The notes: a model not told the origin generated them from the sequence alone. 64,000 bases of DNA from Sphingopyxis sp. RIFCSPHIGHO2_12_FULL_65_19 (GCF_001830555.1 NZ_MIAM01000063.1:1-64000), one strand, 5' to 3'; numbered from the stretch's first letter, positions 15,040-24,154 are shown. Numbers and translations are program-made.

Positions 15040-15381
15040 GCATGCCTCGCACGATTTCACTACATTAAATGCGATATAATGTCTGATAATCCGACACGCA
15101 AGCCCGAATTTGCAGCTCGGATTTTTGCAGGGTGTAGCGGGTCATCGGCGGTGCGGTGTGGTGGTCAGTGCCACCTCGAGGGACAACGACAGGGCAGAAT
15201 CATCAACTCGGGTCATAGCTCGATCAAAAGAACAGAGCTGGAATATTGAGTCAGTCGCCGACGAGTGATCTCCTTCGGTCACCCACCAGCCCCCAGCGGC
15301 TCCGTTCATTTCGGGCGGCCCATAGCCGAGTCTTGAAGCCGCGCCCCGACCGCATCCGGCGGTATGGGCGGGAGCTTCAAC
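15040..15381. other. Divergent intergenic region between cargo operon and traG
   Basis: This region separates the minus-strand cargo operon from traG. Its AT-rich left part carries the palindrome at 15062-15082 and a TATAAT at 15075-15080. The part from about 15140 to 15360 has no ORF I can support. The 756-aa minus ORF reading from traG is an antisense shadow. Confidence 0.5.
15062..15082. promoter_or_regulatory. Putative XRE operator / promoter of the cargo operon
   Basis: acatta (15062-15067) and taatgt (15077-15082) are inverted repeats around a 9-bp spacer, in an AT-rich stretch 23 bp upstream of ATG 15039. Repressors of XRE/ImmA pairs commonly bind such sites to autoregulate. Confidence 0.45.
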
Positions 15382-17409
15382 GTGACCCCGACCAAATTGC
15401 TCATCGGCCAGATCCTTGTCGTGTTCGCAATCGTGATCGCGGGCCTCTGGGCGGCGACCCAATGGGCGGCGGCGATGCTCGCCTACCAGCCCGAACTTGG
15501 TCCGGCCTGGTTCATGGCTGGAAGCACGCCGGTCTATCGTCCCTGGGCGCTCTTCCCCTGGTGGTATCACTACGATGCCTATGCGCCGCATGTTTTCGAC
15601 AAGGCCGGCGCGCTCGCCGGCGCGAGCGGTTTCATCGGCTGCGGCGCGGCGATCGCAGGCTCGCTCTGGCGCGCGCGGCAGTCGCGTCACGTCACCACCT
15701 ATGGTTCGGCGCGCTGGGCCAGGCCGAACGAGATCGAGCGGGCCGGCCTTTACGGTGATGCCGGCGTATTCCTGGGCCGCTCGCGCGGCCGCTATCTCCG
15801 GCATGACGGCCCCGAACATATCATGGCGTTCGCGCCAACCCGTTCGGGCAAGGGCGTCGGGCTGGTCATACCGACACTGCTTGGCTGGACCGGCAGCGCC
15901 GTGGTTCACGACATCAAGGGCGAGAACTGGCAGCTCACCGCCGGCTGGCGCGCGCGCTTCTCCCACGTCCTGCTGTTCAATCCGACCGATCCCGCTTCCG
16001 CCAAATACAACCCGCTGCTGGAGGTCCGGCGCGGCGAGCATGAGGTCCGCGACGTCCAGAACATCGCCGACATCCTGGTCGATCCCGAAGGCGCGCTCGA
16101 ACGGCGCAACCACTGGGAGAAAACCTCCCATTCGCTCCTGGTCGGCGCGATCCTCCACGTCCTTTATGCGGAGGAAGAAAAGACGCTCGCACGGGTAGCC
16201 ACATTCCTGTCGGACCCGCAGCGGCCGTTCACCGCCACGCTCCGGCGGATGATGACCACCAATCACCTCGGCACGAAGGATGCGCCGCAGATCCATCCCG
16301 TCGTCGCCTCGGCGGCGCGCGAGGTGCTCAACAAGAGCGAGAACGAGCGCAGCGGCGTCCTCTCCACCGCAATGTCGTTTCTCGGGCTCTATCGCGACCC
16401 GACCGTCGCCGCGGTGACATCGCGCTGCGACTGGCGGATCGCCGATCTCGTCGAGGCCGGCCATCCGGTCTCGCTCTACCTTGTCATCCCGCCATCGGAC
16501 ATCAGCCGCACCAAGCCGCTGGTGCGGTTGGTGCTCAACCAGATCGGCCGCCGCCTCACCGAAAAGCTCGATGCCGATCCCGCCAGGGCGGGCAAGCACA
16601 AGCTCCTGATGATGCTCGACGAGTTCCCGGCATTGGGGCGGCTCGACTTCTTCGAGACCAGTCTTGCCTTTCTCGCGGGCTATGGAGTGCGCGCCTTCCT
16701 GATCGCGCAGTCCTTGAACCAGATCGAGAAGGCTTATGGCGAGCACAACTCGATCCTCGACAACTGCCATGTCCGCGTCGCGTTTGCGACCAACGACGAG
16801 CGCACGGCGCGGCGGATTTCGGACGCGCTCGGCATCGCCACCGAACAGCGCGCGATGCGCAACTATGCCGGCCACCGGCTCGCGCCCTGGCTGGCGCACG
16901 TCATGGTCAGCCGGCAGGAGACCGCCCGGCCACTCCTGACCACCGGCGAGGTGATGCAGCTCCCGCCCAAGGATGAGCTTGTCCTTGTCTCCGGCATGGC
17001 CCCGATCCGCGCGAGGAAGCTGCGCTATTACGAGGACCGCAATTTCCGCGAGCGGATCGCACCGCCGCCGCAGCCCGCGCCCGGAGACTATCCCGACCGG
17101 CCGCAGGCACGCCCCAACGACTGGAGCGGACTGGTCCGCGCGCCCGATACCCGGCTCGGCAAGCCCGATGACGATGCGAAGGCGGATGAGGACGGCGGCT
17201 TGCAACAGCAGCGCCACCCCGGCCTCGGCGAAGAACCCGCCAAAAAACCCGAGCCGCCAAAGCAGCTCGACCTGCTCGGCCTGGACAGCGACGACACCGA
17301 CACGATCGCCGACAAGCACGCGATGGACCGCGCCGGCGCCACCGGCACGCTGATCCGCGCTCACGCGATCAATCAGGGTCGCAGCGCCGACATGCTGCCG
17401 GACTTCTGA
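15382..17409 (+). CDS. traG: Type IV coupling protein (VirD4/TraG)
   Basis: The coupling ATPase that recruits the relaxase-DNA complex to the channel. 675 aa from GTG 15382, chosen because ggag lies 7 nt upstream and homologues begin near TPTKLLIGQ; ATG 15364 gives six more residues. Two N-terminal membrane segments (ILVVFAIVIAGLWAATQW and ALAGASGFIGCGAAIAGSLW) precede the Walker A motif MAFAPTRSGKGVGLVIPTLL (about residues 150-165) and Walker B KLLMMLDEFPALGRLDFF. The C-terminal 100 residues are charged and Pro/Asp-rich. It begins the traG-trb transfer operon; the next gene starts 2 bp later. Confidence 0.93.
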   Translation: MTPTKLLIGQILVVFAIVIAGLWAATQWAAAMLAYQPELGPAWFMAGSTPVYRPWALFPWWYHYDAYAPHVFDKAGALAGASGFIGCGAAIAGSLWRARQSRHVTTYGSARWARPNEIERAGLYGDAGVFLGRSRGRYLRHDGPEHIMAFAPTRSGKGVGLVIPTLLGWTGSAVVHDIKGENWQLTAGWRARFSHVLLFNPTDPASAKYNPLLEVRRGEHEVRDVQNIADILVDPEGALERRNHWEKTSHSLLVGAILHVLYAEEEKTLARVATFLSDPQRPFTATLRRMMTTNHLGTKDAPQIHPVVASAAREVLNKSENERSGVLSTAMSFLGLYRDPTVAAVTSRCDWRIADLVEAGHPVSLYLVIPPSDISRTKPLVRLVLNQIGRRLTEKLDADPARAGKHKLLMMLDEFPALGRLDFFETSLAFLAGYGVRAFLIAQSLNQIEKAYGEHNSILDNCHVRVAFATNDERTARRISDALGIATEQRAMRNYAGHRLAPWLAHVMVSRQETARPLLTTGEVMQLPPKDELVLVSGMAPIRARKLRYYEDRNFRERIAPPPQPAPGDYPDRPQARPNDWSGLVRAPDTRLGKPDDDAKADEDGGLQQQRHPGLGEEPAKKPEPPKQLDLLGLDSDDTDTIADKHAMDRAGATGTLIRAHAINQGRSADMLPDF

Positions 17410-17411
17410 CA

Positions 17412-17837
17412 ATGGCCGCGATCAAACCCAACCGCGTCCGCTACCAGCTCTTCCTGCCCGAAGATCTGAGCCACCGCTTCGAGGCGCTGGCGAGCCAGCC
17501 CGGCGCGTCCAAATCGGCGATCCTCACCGACGCGCTCACCGCCTGGCTCAACCGGCAGGCGGCGAGCGAGCTGGAGAACAAGTTCAGCCAGCGGCTCGAT
17601 CGCATGTCGCTCGCGCTGGGGCGTGTCGAGCGTGACGGGCATGTGCTGCTCGAGAGCCTGGCGCTGTTCATCCGCTATGAACTGATGGTGCAGGCCCCTT
17701 TGGCCGAAGCCGACGAAGCGGCGCGTGCGATCGGCCGAGACCGCTTCGAGGCGTTCATTGCCCGCGTCGGCGAAGCGCTCGCCAGCGGCCAGCGCACGCT
17801 TGCTGCCTCCGCGAAAGACAATGGAGGTGGGCGATGA
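17412..17837 (+). CDS. CopG-type ribbon-helix-helix protein of the trb cluster
   Basis: A 141-residue protein beginning MAAIKPNRVRYQLFLPEDLSHRFEALASQPGASKSAILTDALTAWLNRQ, an RHH/CopG DNA-binding pattern, followed by a helical C-terminal region with ELENKFSQRLDRMSLALGRVERD. In Tn4371-type elements a CopG-like gene lies between traG and trbB; a regulatory or relaxosome role is inferred from that place. It starts 2 bp after traG and its stop overlaps the trbB start (ATGA at 17834). Confidence 0.82.
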   Translation: MAAIKPNRVRYQLFLPEDLSHRFEALASQPGASKSAILTDALTAWLNRQAASELENKFSQRLDRMSLALGRVERDGHVLLESLALFIRYELMVQAPLAEADEAARAIGRDRFEAFIARVGEALASGQRTLAASAKDNGGGR

Positions 17838-18856
17838 GCGACACGCTTTTCGGCTCCGATAATTCCGCAGGGCGTCGGCGCGCGATGCTGCGCACCGCGA
17901 TGGGGCCGACCATCGCCGCAGCGCTGGCCGATCCGGTGGTCATCGAGATCATGGTGAACCCGGACGGCGTGTTGCGCCTTGATCGACTCGGCGAAGGCCG
18001 GATCGATACCGGCACCAAATATGAGCCCGCGCAGGTCGAGCGGATCATCCGCCTGGTTGCCAGCCACGCACGGACAGAGGTTCATGGCAATGCGCCGATC
18101 GTGTCAGCCGAGCTGCCACCGCACGGCGAAGGCGCGGGCGAGCGGTTCGAGGGTATCCTGCCGCCGGTCAGCCTCGCGCCGTGCTTCTCGATCCGCAAGC
18201 CCGCGGCGCGCATCTACACTTTGCTCGACTATGTGCGGGACGGCATCATGCTCGCCGACACGGCGCGACTGCTGTCGATGGCCGTGGTCGAGCGCAAGAA
18301 CATCCTGGTCGCGGGTGGCACCAGTTCGGGCAAGACGACGCTTGCCAACGCGCTGCTCGCCGAGATGGCGCACCTCGATGAACGCGTCATCATCATTGAA
18401 GACACGCGTGAGTTGCAATGCGCCGCGCCCGACGTGGTGGGGCTGCGCACGCGTACGATTGGCACTGCCGGAGCCGGCGGCGTCACGATGGCTGATCTTG
18501 TCCGCTCGACATTGCGGCTCCGCCCCGATCGCATCGTCGTTGGCGAGGTGCGCGGGCGCGAAGCGCTCGACATGCTCAAAGCCTGGAACACCGGGCATCC
18601 GGGCGGCATCGCAACCGTCCACGCCAATTCGGCAGTGTCGGCGCTCTACCGGCTCGAGCAGCTCGTGCAGGAAAGCGTCGTCACCGTTCCGCGCCGGCTG
18701 ATCGCCGACGCCATCGACATGATCGTGTTCATCGCCGGGCGCGGCCTCGCGCGCCGCGTCGACACGATCGCGCGCGTCGCCGGCCTCGATCCCGACGGCG
18801 GCTACGCCGTCCTCGACCTTACTCCCGACCACGCCCTCGAACCCCAAGGAGAATGA
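17834..18856 (+). CDS. trbB: Conjugative transfer ATPase TrbB (VirB11-like)
   Basis: The hexameric VirB11-type ATPase that powers pilus biogenesis and substrate transfer, at the inner face of the inner membrane. 340 aa with the N-terminal domain (PVVIEIMVNPDGVLRLDRLGEG), Walker A ILVAGGTSSGKTTLAN (161-168), the Asp box IIIEDTRELQC, Walker B RPDRIVVGEVRG and the His box GGIATVHANS. It overlaps the CopG gene and trbC by 4 bp each (ATGA), so it is strongly coupled. Full length, no defects seen. Confidence 0.95.
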   Translation: MSDTLFGSDNSAGRRRAMLRTAMGPTIAAALADPVVIEIMVNPDGVLRLDRLGEGRIDTGTKYEPAQVERIIRLVASHARTEVHGNAPIVSAELPPHGEGAGERFEGILPPVSLAPCFSIRKPAARIYTLLDYVRDGIMLADTARLLSMAVVERKNILVAGGTSSGKTTLANALLAEMAHLDERVIIIEDTRELQCAAPDVVGLRTRTIGTAGAGGVTMADLVRSTLRLRPDRIVVGEVRGREALDMLKAWNTGHPGGIATVHANSAVSALYRLEQLVQESVVTVPRRLIADAIDMIVFIAGRGLARRVDTIARVAGLDPDGGYAVLDLTPDHALEPQGE

Positions 18857-19206
18857 CCATGCGCTTGTCCCGTATTCCTGCCCGTATTCCCGATCGTCGG
18901 AGCATCTTCCTCACCGGCGCCGCCATCGGCCTCGGGCTTGCGCTCGCCGCCACCGCGCAGGCCGCCGGCTCGGGCATGCCGTGGGAGGAACCGCTTCAGC
19001 AGGTCCTCGAATCGGTCCAGGGTCCTGTCGCCAAGATCGTCGCGGTGATCATCATCATCGTCACCGGTTTGACGCTCGCGTTCGGCGAGACGGCAGGCGG
19101 GTTCCGGCGCCTCATCCAGATCATCTTCGGCCTGTCGATCGCGTTTGCGGCGTCGAGCTTCTTCCTCAGCTTCTTCAGCTTCGGCGGCGGGGCGCTCATC
19201 TCGTGA
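18853..19206 (+). CDS. trbC: Conjugative pilin TrbC (VirB2-like)
   Basis: A 117-residue pilin precursor. The long signal region (ARIPDRRSIFLTGAAIGLGLALAATAQAAG) is followed by two hydrophobic helices, VAKIVAVIIIIVTGLTLAFGE and LIQIIFGLSIAFAASSFFLSFFSF, as in VirB2/TrbC pilins. The mature form would start near GSGMPWEEPLQQ. Signal cleavage and, by analogy with RP4, cyclisation are known for the family but not visible here. The GTG start of trbD overlaps its stop. Confidence 0.9.
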   Translation: MTMRLSRIPARIPDRRSIFLTGAAIGLGLALAATAQAAGSGMPWEEPLQQVLESVQGPVAKIVAVIIIIVTGLTLAFGETAGGFRRLIQIIFGLSIAFAASSFFLSFFSFGGGALIS

Positions 19207-19487
19207 ACGCGCCAAATTCCTATGGCGCCAGCCATATCGAGGGGTTCGAGGCGCCGATGCACCGCGCGCTTGCCGAGCCGATCCTGCTTGGCGGGGCGCC
19301 GCGAGCGATCGCGATCGTCAATGGTACGATCGCGGCCGCGCTCGGACTCGGTCTCCAGCAGTGGATCGCCGGGCTGGCCATGTGGGCGTTCGGGCACACT
19401 CTCGCGGTGTTCGCCGCCAAGCGCGATCCCGACTTCGCCCCGGTCCTTGTCCGCCACCTTCGCCAGAAGGGGCATCTGTCATGCTGA
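19203..19487 (+). CDS. trbD: Conjugative transfer protein TrbD (VirB3-like)
   Basis: A 94-residue inner membrane protein. The start is a GTG at 19203 overlapping the trbC stop (GTGA); the track ORF from 18981 is just an open frame. The sequence after the start (MHRALAEPILLGGAPRAIAIVNGTIAAALGLGLQQWIAGLAMWAFGHTLAVFAAKRDPDF) is a typical VirB3/TrbD hairpin of two membrane helices ending in KRDP. It overlaps trbE by 7 bp. Confidence 0.9.
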   Translation: MNAPNSYGASHIEGFEAPMHRALAEPILLGGAPRAIAIVNGTIAAALGLGLQQWIAGLAMWAFGHTLAVFAAKRDPDFAPVLVRHLRQKGHLSC

Positions 19488-21949
19488 ATCTGCGCGAATA
19501 CCGTCAGAAGGCCGACCGGCTCGCCGATCATCTTCCATGGGCGGCGCTTGTCGCGCCCGGCGTGGTGCTCAACAAGGACGGCAGCTTTTTGCGCGTCCTC
19601 AGGTTCCGCGGCCCCGATCTAGAATCCGCCACCGAAGCCGAGCTTGTCGCCGCCTGCGCGCGGGCGAACAATGTCCTGAAGCGCTTCGGCTCGGGCTGGG
19701 CACTCCATTTCGAGGCCGAGCGGCGCGAAGCGCTGGGTTATCCCGACAGCAGCTTTCCCGATGCGGCGTCGTGGCTGGTCGATGAGGAACGGCGCGCGGC
19801 GTTCGAAAGCGCGGGCGCGCATTTCGAGAGCCGCTATTATCTGACGCTCACCCTCCTGCCTCCGCCCGATCAGGCGGACACGGCGGGCCGAGCGCTGATC
19901 GAGCGCAGCGACGACGCGAAGGGCCGCGACTGGCGACAAGCGCTTGCCGGCTTCATCGCCGAGACGGATCGTGCGCTTGACCTGTTCAGAGGCTTCATGC
20001 CCGAGGTGCGCGCGCTCGGCGACAGCGAAATGCTGACCTTTCTCCACGGTGCGATCTCCGCGCGCCGCCATGTCGTCGCCGTGCCCGAAACGCCCATCTA
20101 TCTGGACGGGCTGCTCGCCGACACGCCGCTGACCGGCGGGCTCGAACCGATGCTCGGCGACGAGCATCTGCGGACGCTCACCATCCTCGGATTTCCGAAC
20201 GCGAGCCGTCCCGGCATCCTCGACGGACTCAACCATGAGGATTTTGGCTATCGCTGGGTGACGCGCTTCATTGCGCTCGACAAGACCGACGCAACCAAAG
20301 CGCTCACTCGCCTGCGGCGGCAGTGGTTCAACAAGCGCAAGTCGATCACCGCGCTGCTGCGCGAAGTCATCTACAACCAGCCGGTCCAGCTTCTCGACAG
20401 CGATGCCGACAACAAGGTGGTCGATGCCGACCTCGCCTTGCAGGCGCTCGGCGGCGATCATGTCGCGTTCGGCTATCTGACGACGACGATCACCGTTGCC
20501 GATATCGACCGCGCCCGCGTCGAGGAAAAGGTCCGCGCGGTCGAGCGCATCGTCAACGGGCTCGGCTTCACCTGCATCCGCGAGGGCATGAATGTGGTCG
20601 AGGCGTGGCTGTCGAGCCTGCCGGGCCATGTCTATGCGAACGTCCGGCAACCGATCGTCCACACCCTGAATCTCGCGCATCTCATGCCGCTGTCCTCGGT
20701 ATGGGCAGGACCGGCGCGTAATCCGCACCTCGACGGTCCGCCGCTGCTTTATGCGGAAACCAGCGGCTCGACGCCGTTCCGTCTCAGCACGCATGTCGGC
20801 GACGTCGGTCATATGCTGATCGTCGGACCCACCGGGGCCGGAAAGTCGGTGCTGCTCGCAATGCTCGCGCTTCAGTTCCGGCGATATCCAGACTCCCAGG
20901 TCTATGTCTTCGACAAGGGATTTTCGGCGCGCGCGGCCGTGCTGGCGATGGGCGGCGCGCATCACGCGCTCGGGCTTGGCGGTGAGAGCGGTCATGCCGA
21001 TGACGTGGGCGGGCGAACGATCGCCTTCCAGCCGCTGCGCCACATCGATCGCTCCAACGCACGCGCCTGGGCGACCGAATGGATCGGCGCGCTGCTCGCC
21101 CATGAGAAAGTACTGGTCACACCCGAGATCAAGGAGGCCGTCTGGTCGGCGCTCACCAATCTCGCGACCGCCCCGATCGAGGAACGCACGCTCACCGGCC
21201 TGTCGCTGCTGCTGCAATCGGCACCGCTGCGATCGGCGCTCGCGCCCTATACGCTCGAAGGATCGTTCGGCCGCCTGCTCGACGCCGCCGAAGACGATCT
21301 AGCGATCGCCGACGTGCAGTGCTTCGAGACTGAAGCGCTGATGGGGCAGGCGGGCGTCGTTGCGCCCGTGCTGACCTACCTGTTCCATCGTCTCGAGGAG
21401 CGCTTCACCGGGCGGCCGACGCTTCTCGTACTGGATGAAGCCTGGGTGTTCCTCGACCACCCGCTGTTCGCCGCGCGCATCCGTGAGTGGCTGAAGGTGC
21501 TGCGCAAGAAGAACGTCAGCGTCGTGTTCGCGACACAGAGCCTAGCCGATATCGCCGACAGCACGATCGCGCCGGCCATCATCGAAAGCTGTCCGCAGCG
21601 CATCTTGCTGCCCAATGATCGGGCGATCGAGCCGCAGGGCCAGACGGTCTACGTCCGCTTCGGTCTCAACGCGCGCCAGATCGAACTGGTCAGCCGCGCG
21701 ACGCCCAAGCGGCAATATTATCTGCAATCAGCGCGCGGCAACCGGCTGTTCGAGCTTGGGCTAGGCCCGATCGCGCTGGCGTTGTGCGGCGCGTCCGATC
21801 CCGACAGCCAGAAGCGCATAGACGCGGTGCTGGCCGAAAAGGGCCAGGCCGACTTCGCCGCGACCTTTCTCTCCCAAGCCGGCCTCGATTGGGCGGCCGA
21901 CCTGCTTGGGCGTCACCCTGCCGCCCGCCCCCCAGAAGACAAGGAGTAA
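19481..21949 (+). CDS. trbE: Conjugative transfer ATPase TrbE (VirB4-like)
   Basis: The largest ATPase of the channel, 822 aa from ATG 19481 (start MLNLREYRQKADRLADHLPW). The CagE/TrbE N-terminal domain is followed by Walker A VGPTGAGKSVLLAMLALQ near residue 450 and Walker B LLVLDEAWVFLDHPLF near 650, then the FATQSLADIADS sensor segment. The track start at 19145 runs through trbC/trbD in another frame and is not real. It overlaps trbD by 7 bp and ends 6 bp before trbJ. Intact by appearance. Confidence 0.94.
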   Translation: MLNLREYRQKADRLADHLPWAALVAPGVVLNKDGSFLRVLRFRGPDLESATEAELVAACARANNVLKRFGSGWALHFEAERREALGYPDSSFPDAASWLVDEERRAAFESAGAHFESRYYLTLTLLPPPDQADTAGRALIERSDDAKGRDWRQALAGFIAETDRALDLFRGFMPEVRALGDSEMLTFLHGAISARRHVVAVPETPIYLDGLLADTPLTGGLEPMLGDEHLRTLTILGFPNASRPGILDGLNHEDFGYRWVTRFIALDKTDATKALTRLRRQWFNKRKSITALLREVIYNQPVQLLDSDADNKVVDADLALQALGGDHVAFGYLTTTITVADIDRARVEEKVRAVERIVNGLGFTCIREGMNVVEAWLSSLPGHVYANVRQPIVHTLNLAHLMPLSSVWAGPARNPHLDGPPLLYAETSGSTPFRLSTHVGDVGHMLIVGPTGAGKSVLLAMLALQFRRYPDSQVYVFDKGFSARAAVLAMGGAHHALGLGGESGHADDVGGRTIAFQPLRHIDRSNARAWATEWIGALLAHEKVLVTPEIKEAVWSALTNLATAPIEERTLTGLSLLLQSAPLRSALAPYTLEGSFGRLLDAAEDDLAIADVQCFETEALMGQAGVVAPVLTYLFHRLEERFTGRPTLLVLDEAWVFLDHPLFAARIREWLKVLRKKNVSVVFATQSLADIADSTIAPAIIESCPQRILLPNDRAIEPQGQTVYVRFGLNARQIELVSRATPKRQYYLQSARGNRLFELGLGPIALALCGASDPDSQKRIDAVLAEKGQADFAATFLSQAGLDWAADLLGRHPAARPPEDKE

Positions 21950-21955
21950 TTTCCC

Positions 21956-22708
21956 GTGCCCCGTATCCCTATCCGCAAATATGCGTGCCTCTCCGCTCTC
22001 GCGCTCGGCGCCGTCGGCTCGCTCGGTATCGGCATCGCGTTGACCTCGACGCCCGTCGCGGCCCAGCTCAGTGTGTTCGATCCATCGAACTATTCGCAAA
22101 ACCTGCTCACCGCCGCGCGCACGCTTGCCCAGATCAACAACCAGATCCAGAGTCTCCAGAACGAAGCGCAGATGCTGATCAACCAGGGCAAGAACCTGTC
22201 CCGGATCGATTTCCCGCAACTTCAGGAGCTTCGCCAGCGCCTCCAGCAGATCGACCAGCTCATGGGCCAGGCGCAGGGCGTCGACTTCCGCATCGATCAG
22301 CTCGACGAGCGCTTCCGCCAGCTCTACCCGCAGGAGTTCGATCAGGTGTTCCGCCGCGATCAGCGTGTGGCTCGCGCACGCGATCAACTCGATACCGCGA
22401 TGTCCGCGTTTCGCCAGACGATGGGGGTCCAGAACCGCATCGTCGACAACGTACGGAGCGACACGCAGGCGCTCGCCGACATCGTCGCGCGCAGCCAGGG
22501 CGCGGAAGGCTCGCTTCAGGCGCAGCAGGCCACGAACCAGCTTCTCGCGCTCACCGCCAAGCAGCAGCTCCAGCTTCAGCAAATGATGGCGGCGCAGTTC
22601 CGGGCGGAATCGGTCGAGCAGGCGCAGCGGGGCCAGATCGCGCGCGAGGCACGCGAGTCGACGCGCCGCTTCCTCGGCGACGGCAAGGCTTACACGCCAC
22701 GCCAATGA
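21956..22708 (+). CDS. trbJ: Conjugative transfer protein TrbJ (VirB5-like)
   Basis: A 250-residue exported, coiled-coil protein with GTG start 21956. The signal peptide (SALALGAVGSLGIGIALTSTPVAAQ) is followed by the mature start LSVFDPSNYSQNLLTAARTLAQINNQIQSLQNEAQMLINQ, the recognisable TrbJ/VirB5 signature, then long Gln-rich helices. VirB5-type proteins sit at the pilus tip or periplasm. The 135 bp to trbL has no convincing trbK. Confidence 0.92.
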   Translation: MPRIPIRKYACLSALALGAVGSLGIGIALTSTPVAAQLSVFDPSNYSQNLLTAARTLAQINNQIQSLQNEAQMLINQGKNLSRIDFPQLQELRQRLQQIDQLMGQAQGVDFRIDQLDERFRQLYPQEFDQVFRRDQRVARARDQLDTAMSAFRQTMGVQNRIVDNVRSDTQALADIVARSQGAEGSLQAQQATNQLLALTAKQQLQLQQMMAAQFRAESVEQAQRGQIAREARESTRRFLGDGKAYTPRQ

Positions 22709-22843
22709 GCTGAGGCAGGCGAGGACCGCGCCCCCAGCTCCCCCCGGTCCGAACCTGTCTCGTCGCGGGGGCCGTAGGGCTTGCCCCTCTCATGGCCGCC
22801 GGTCCCCGCGACACCTTTCAACTTCAAGCAGGAACCCGCCCAT
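22709..22843 (+). other. trbJ-trbL spacer without a recognisable trbK
   Basis: IncP-type clusters carry the entry-exclusion lipoprotein gene trbK between trbJ and trbL. Here the spacer encodes, in one frame, a hydrophobic stretch (VRTCLVAGAVGLAPLMAAG...FQLQAGTRPYG), but it lacks a start codon and a lipobox I can accept. It may be a TrbK relic or coincidence. Confidence 0.35.
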
Positions 22844-24151
22844 ATGGATGACCTGAATGTCATCGATCAGTTCATGGAGGCCTTCGCCTCCTACATCGAC
22901 AGCGGGTTCGGCCTGTTGGGCGGTGACGTCGGTTTCCTGACCACGATCCTGATCGGCATCGACATCACGCTCGCCGGGCTGTTCTGGGCGCTCGGCGGCG
23001 AAGACGACGTCATCGCCAAGTTCCTCAAAAAGATCCTCTATGTCGGCGTCTTCGCCCTGATCCTCAACAGCTTCTCGACACTGTCCGATATCATCTTTCG
23101 CAGCTTCGCCGGCCTCGGCCTCACCGCAGGGGGCAGCGCGATTACGGCTGACGATTTATTGCGACCCGGCAAGCTGGCCGGGACCGGCTTCGAGGCAGCA
23201 TGGCCGCTCCTCGAGCAGGCGAAGGAGTTGGTTGGCCCGATCGCCTTCTTCGACAATTTCATCGAGATCGCCGTGCTGGTGATCGCCTGGGTCGTCGTCA
23301 TCGCCGCCTTTTTCATCCTCGCGATCCAGCTTTTCATCACAATCCTCGAATTCAAGCTTACTTCGCTCGCCGGCTTCGTGCTCGTGCCCTTTGCGCTGTG
23401 GAACCGCACGTCGTTCCTCGCCGAACGGGTGCTCGGGAACGTCGTCAGTTCGGGCATCAAGGTCATGGTGCTCGCGGTCATCGTCGGCATCGGCTCTAAC
23501 TATTTCGCCGACTTCACCAGTGCGATCACCGGCGACGAGGTGTCGATCGAACAGGCCGTGTCGCTGATGCTCGCGAGCCTCGCGATCTTTGGCCTCTCCA
23601 TCTTCGGCCCGGGAATCGCATCCGGCCTCGTCGCCGGCGCGCCGCAGCTCGGCGCCGGATCGGTGATCGCCACTACCGTGCTTGCCGGCGGAGGTCTTGC
23701 GATGGCAGGCGCTGGCGCCGTCGGCGCGGCACGCGGTCTCGCGGGGGCCGGTCTCGGCGCGATCCGCGCCGGTACATCGATGGGGTCTGCCGCATCCACT
23801 GCCTACAAGCTCGGGCAGGAAACCTCGGGCTCGACCAGCGTCGGCGCGGGCCTCGGCGGCGTTGCGACCGCCATGCGCGGCGCGGCTGCCAACCGGATGA
23901 GCGGCGGTCTCGGCGTTAGCGCTGCCGCCGATCGTGGGCAGCGCGCCGCATGGGAAGCAGGAAGCACCCGTGCCGGCGGCGCCGCCCCCGCAGCCGCGCC
24001 GATAGGCGCAGCTGAAGGAACACCCGCCTGGGCGCAGAAGCTTCATGCCAGCCAGAATGCTCGCCACCGCCGCCAGATGGCGATCCACGCAATCCAGGGC
24101 GGCGACCGCGGCGGCGCTGGCGCCACTCCAGACATCAAGGAAAGGGACTGA
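22844..24151 (+). CDS. trbL: Conjugative transfer membrane protein TrbL (VirB6-like)
   Basis: A 435-residue polytopic inner-membrane channel protein. The start ATG 22844 follows gcagga; MDDLNVIDQFMEAFASYIDSGFGLLGGDVGFLTTILIGIDITLAGLFWALGGEDD is the typical TrbL start. About six membrane segments run from residues 25 to 260, then a Gly/Ala-rich tail (AGAGAVGAARGLAGAGLGA) and a charged C-terminus. It is 3 bp before trbF. Confidence 0.92.
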   Translation: MDDLNVIDQFMEAFASYIDSGFGLLGGDVGFLTTILIGIDITLAGLFWALGGEDDVIAKFLKKILYVGVFALILNSFSTLSDIIFRSFAGLGLTAGGSAITADDLLRPGKLAGTGFEAAWPLLEQAKELVGPIAFFDNFIEIAVLVIAWVVVIAAFFILAIQLFITILEFKLTSLAGFVLVPFALWNRTSFLAERVLGNVVSSGIKVMVLAVIVGIGSNYFADFTSAITGDEVSIEQAVSLMLASLAIFGLSIFGPGIASGLVAGAPQLGAGSVIATTVLAGGGLAMAGAGAVGAARGLAGAGLGAIRAGTSMGSAASTAYKLGQETSGSTSVGAGLGGVATAMRGAAANRMSGGLGVSAAADRGQRAAWEAGSTRAGGAAPAAAPIGAAEGTPAWAQKLHASQNARHRRQMAIHAIQGGDRGGAGATPDIKERD

Positions 24152-24154
24152 GCG

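Noticed and set aside
15142-17412. 756-aa minus-strand ORF across traG
   Set aside because: It is an antisense GC shadow of traG, which has complete coupling-protein motifs; the minus frame has no recognisable domain or ribosome-binding site.
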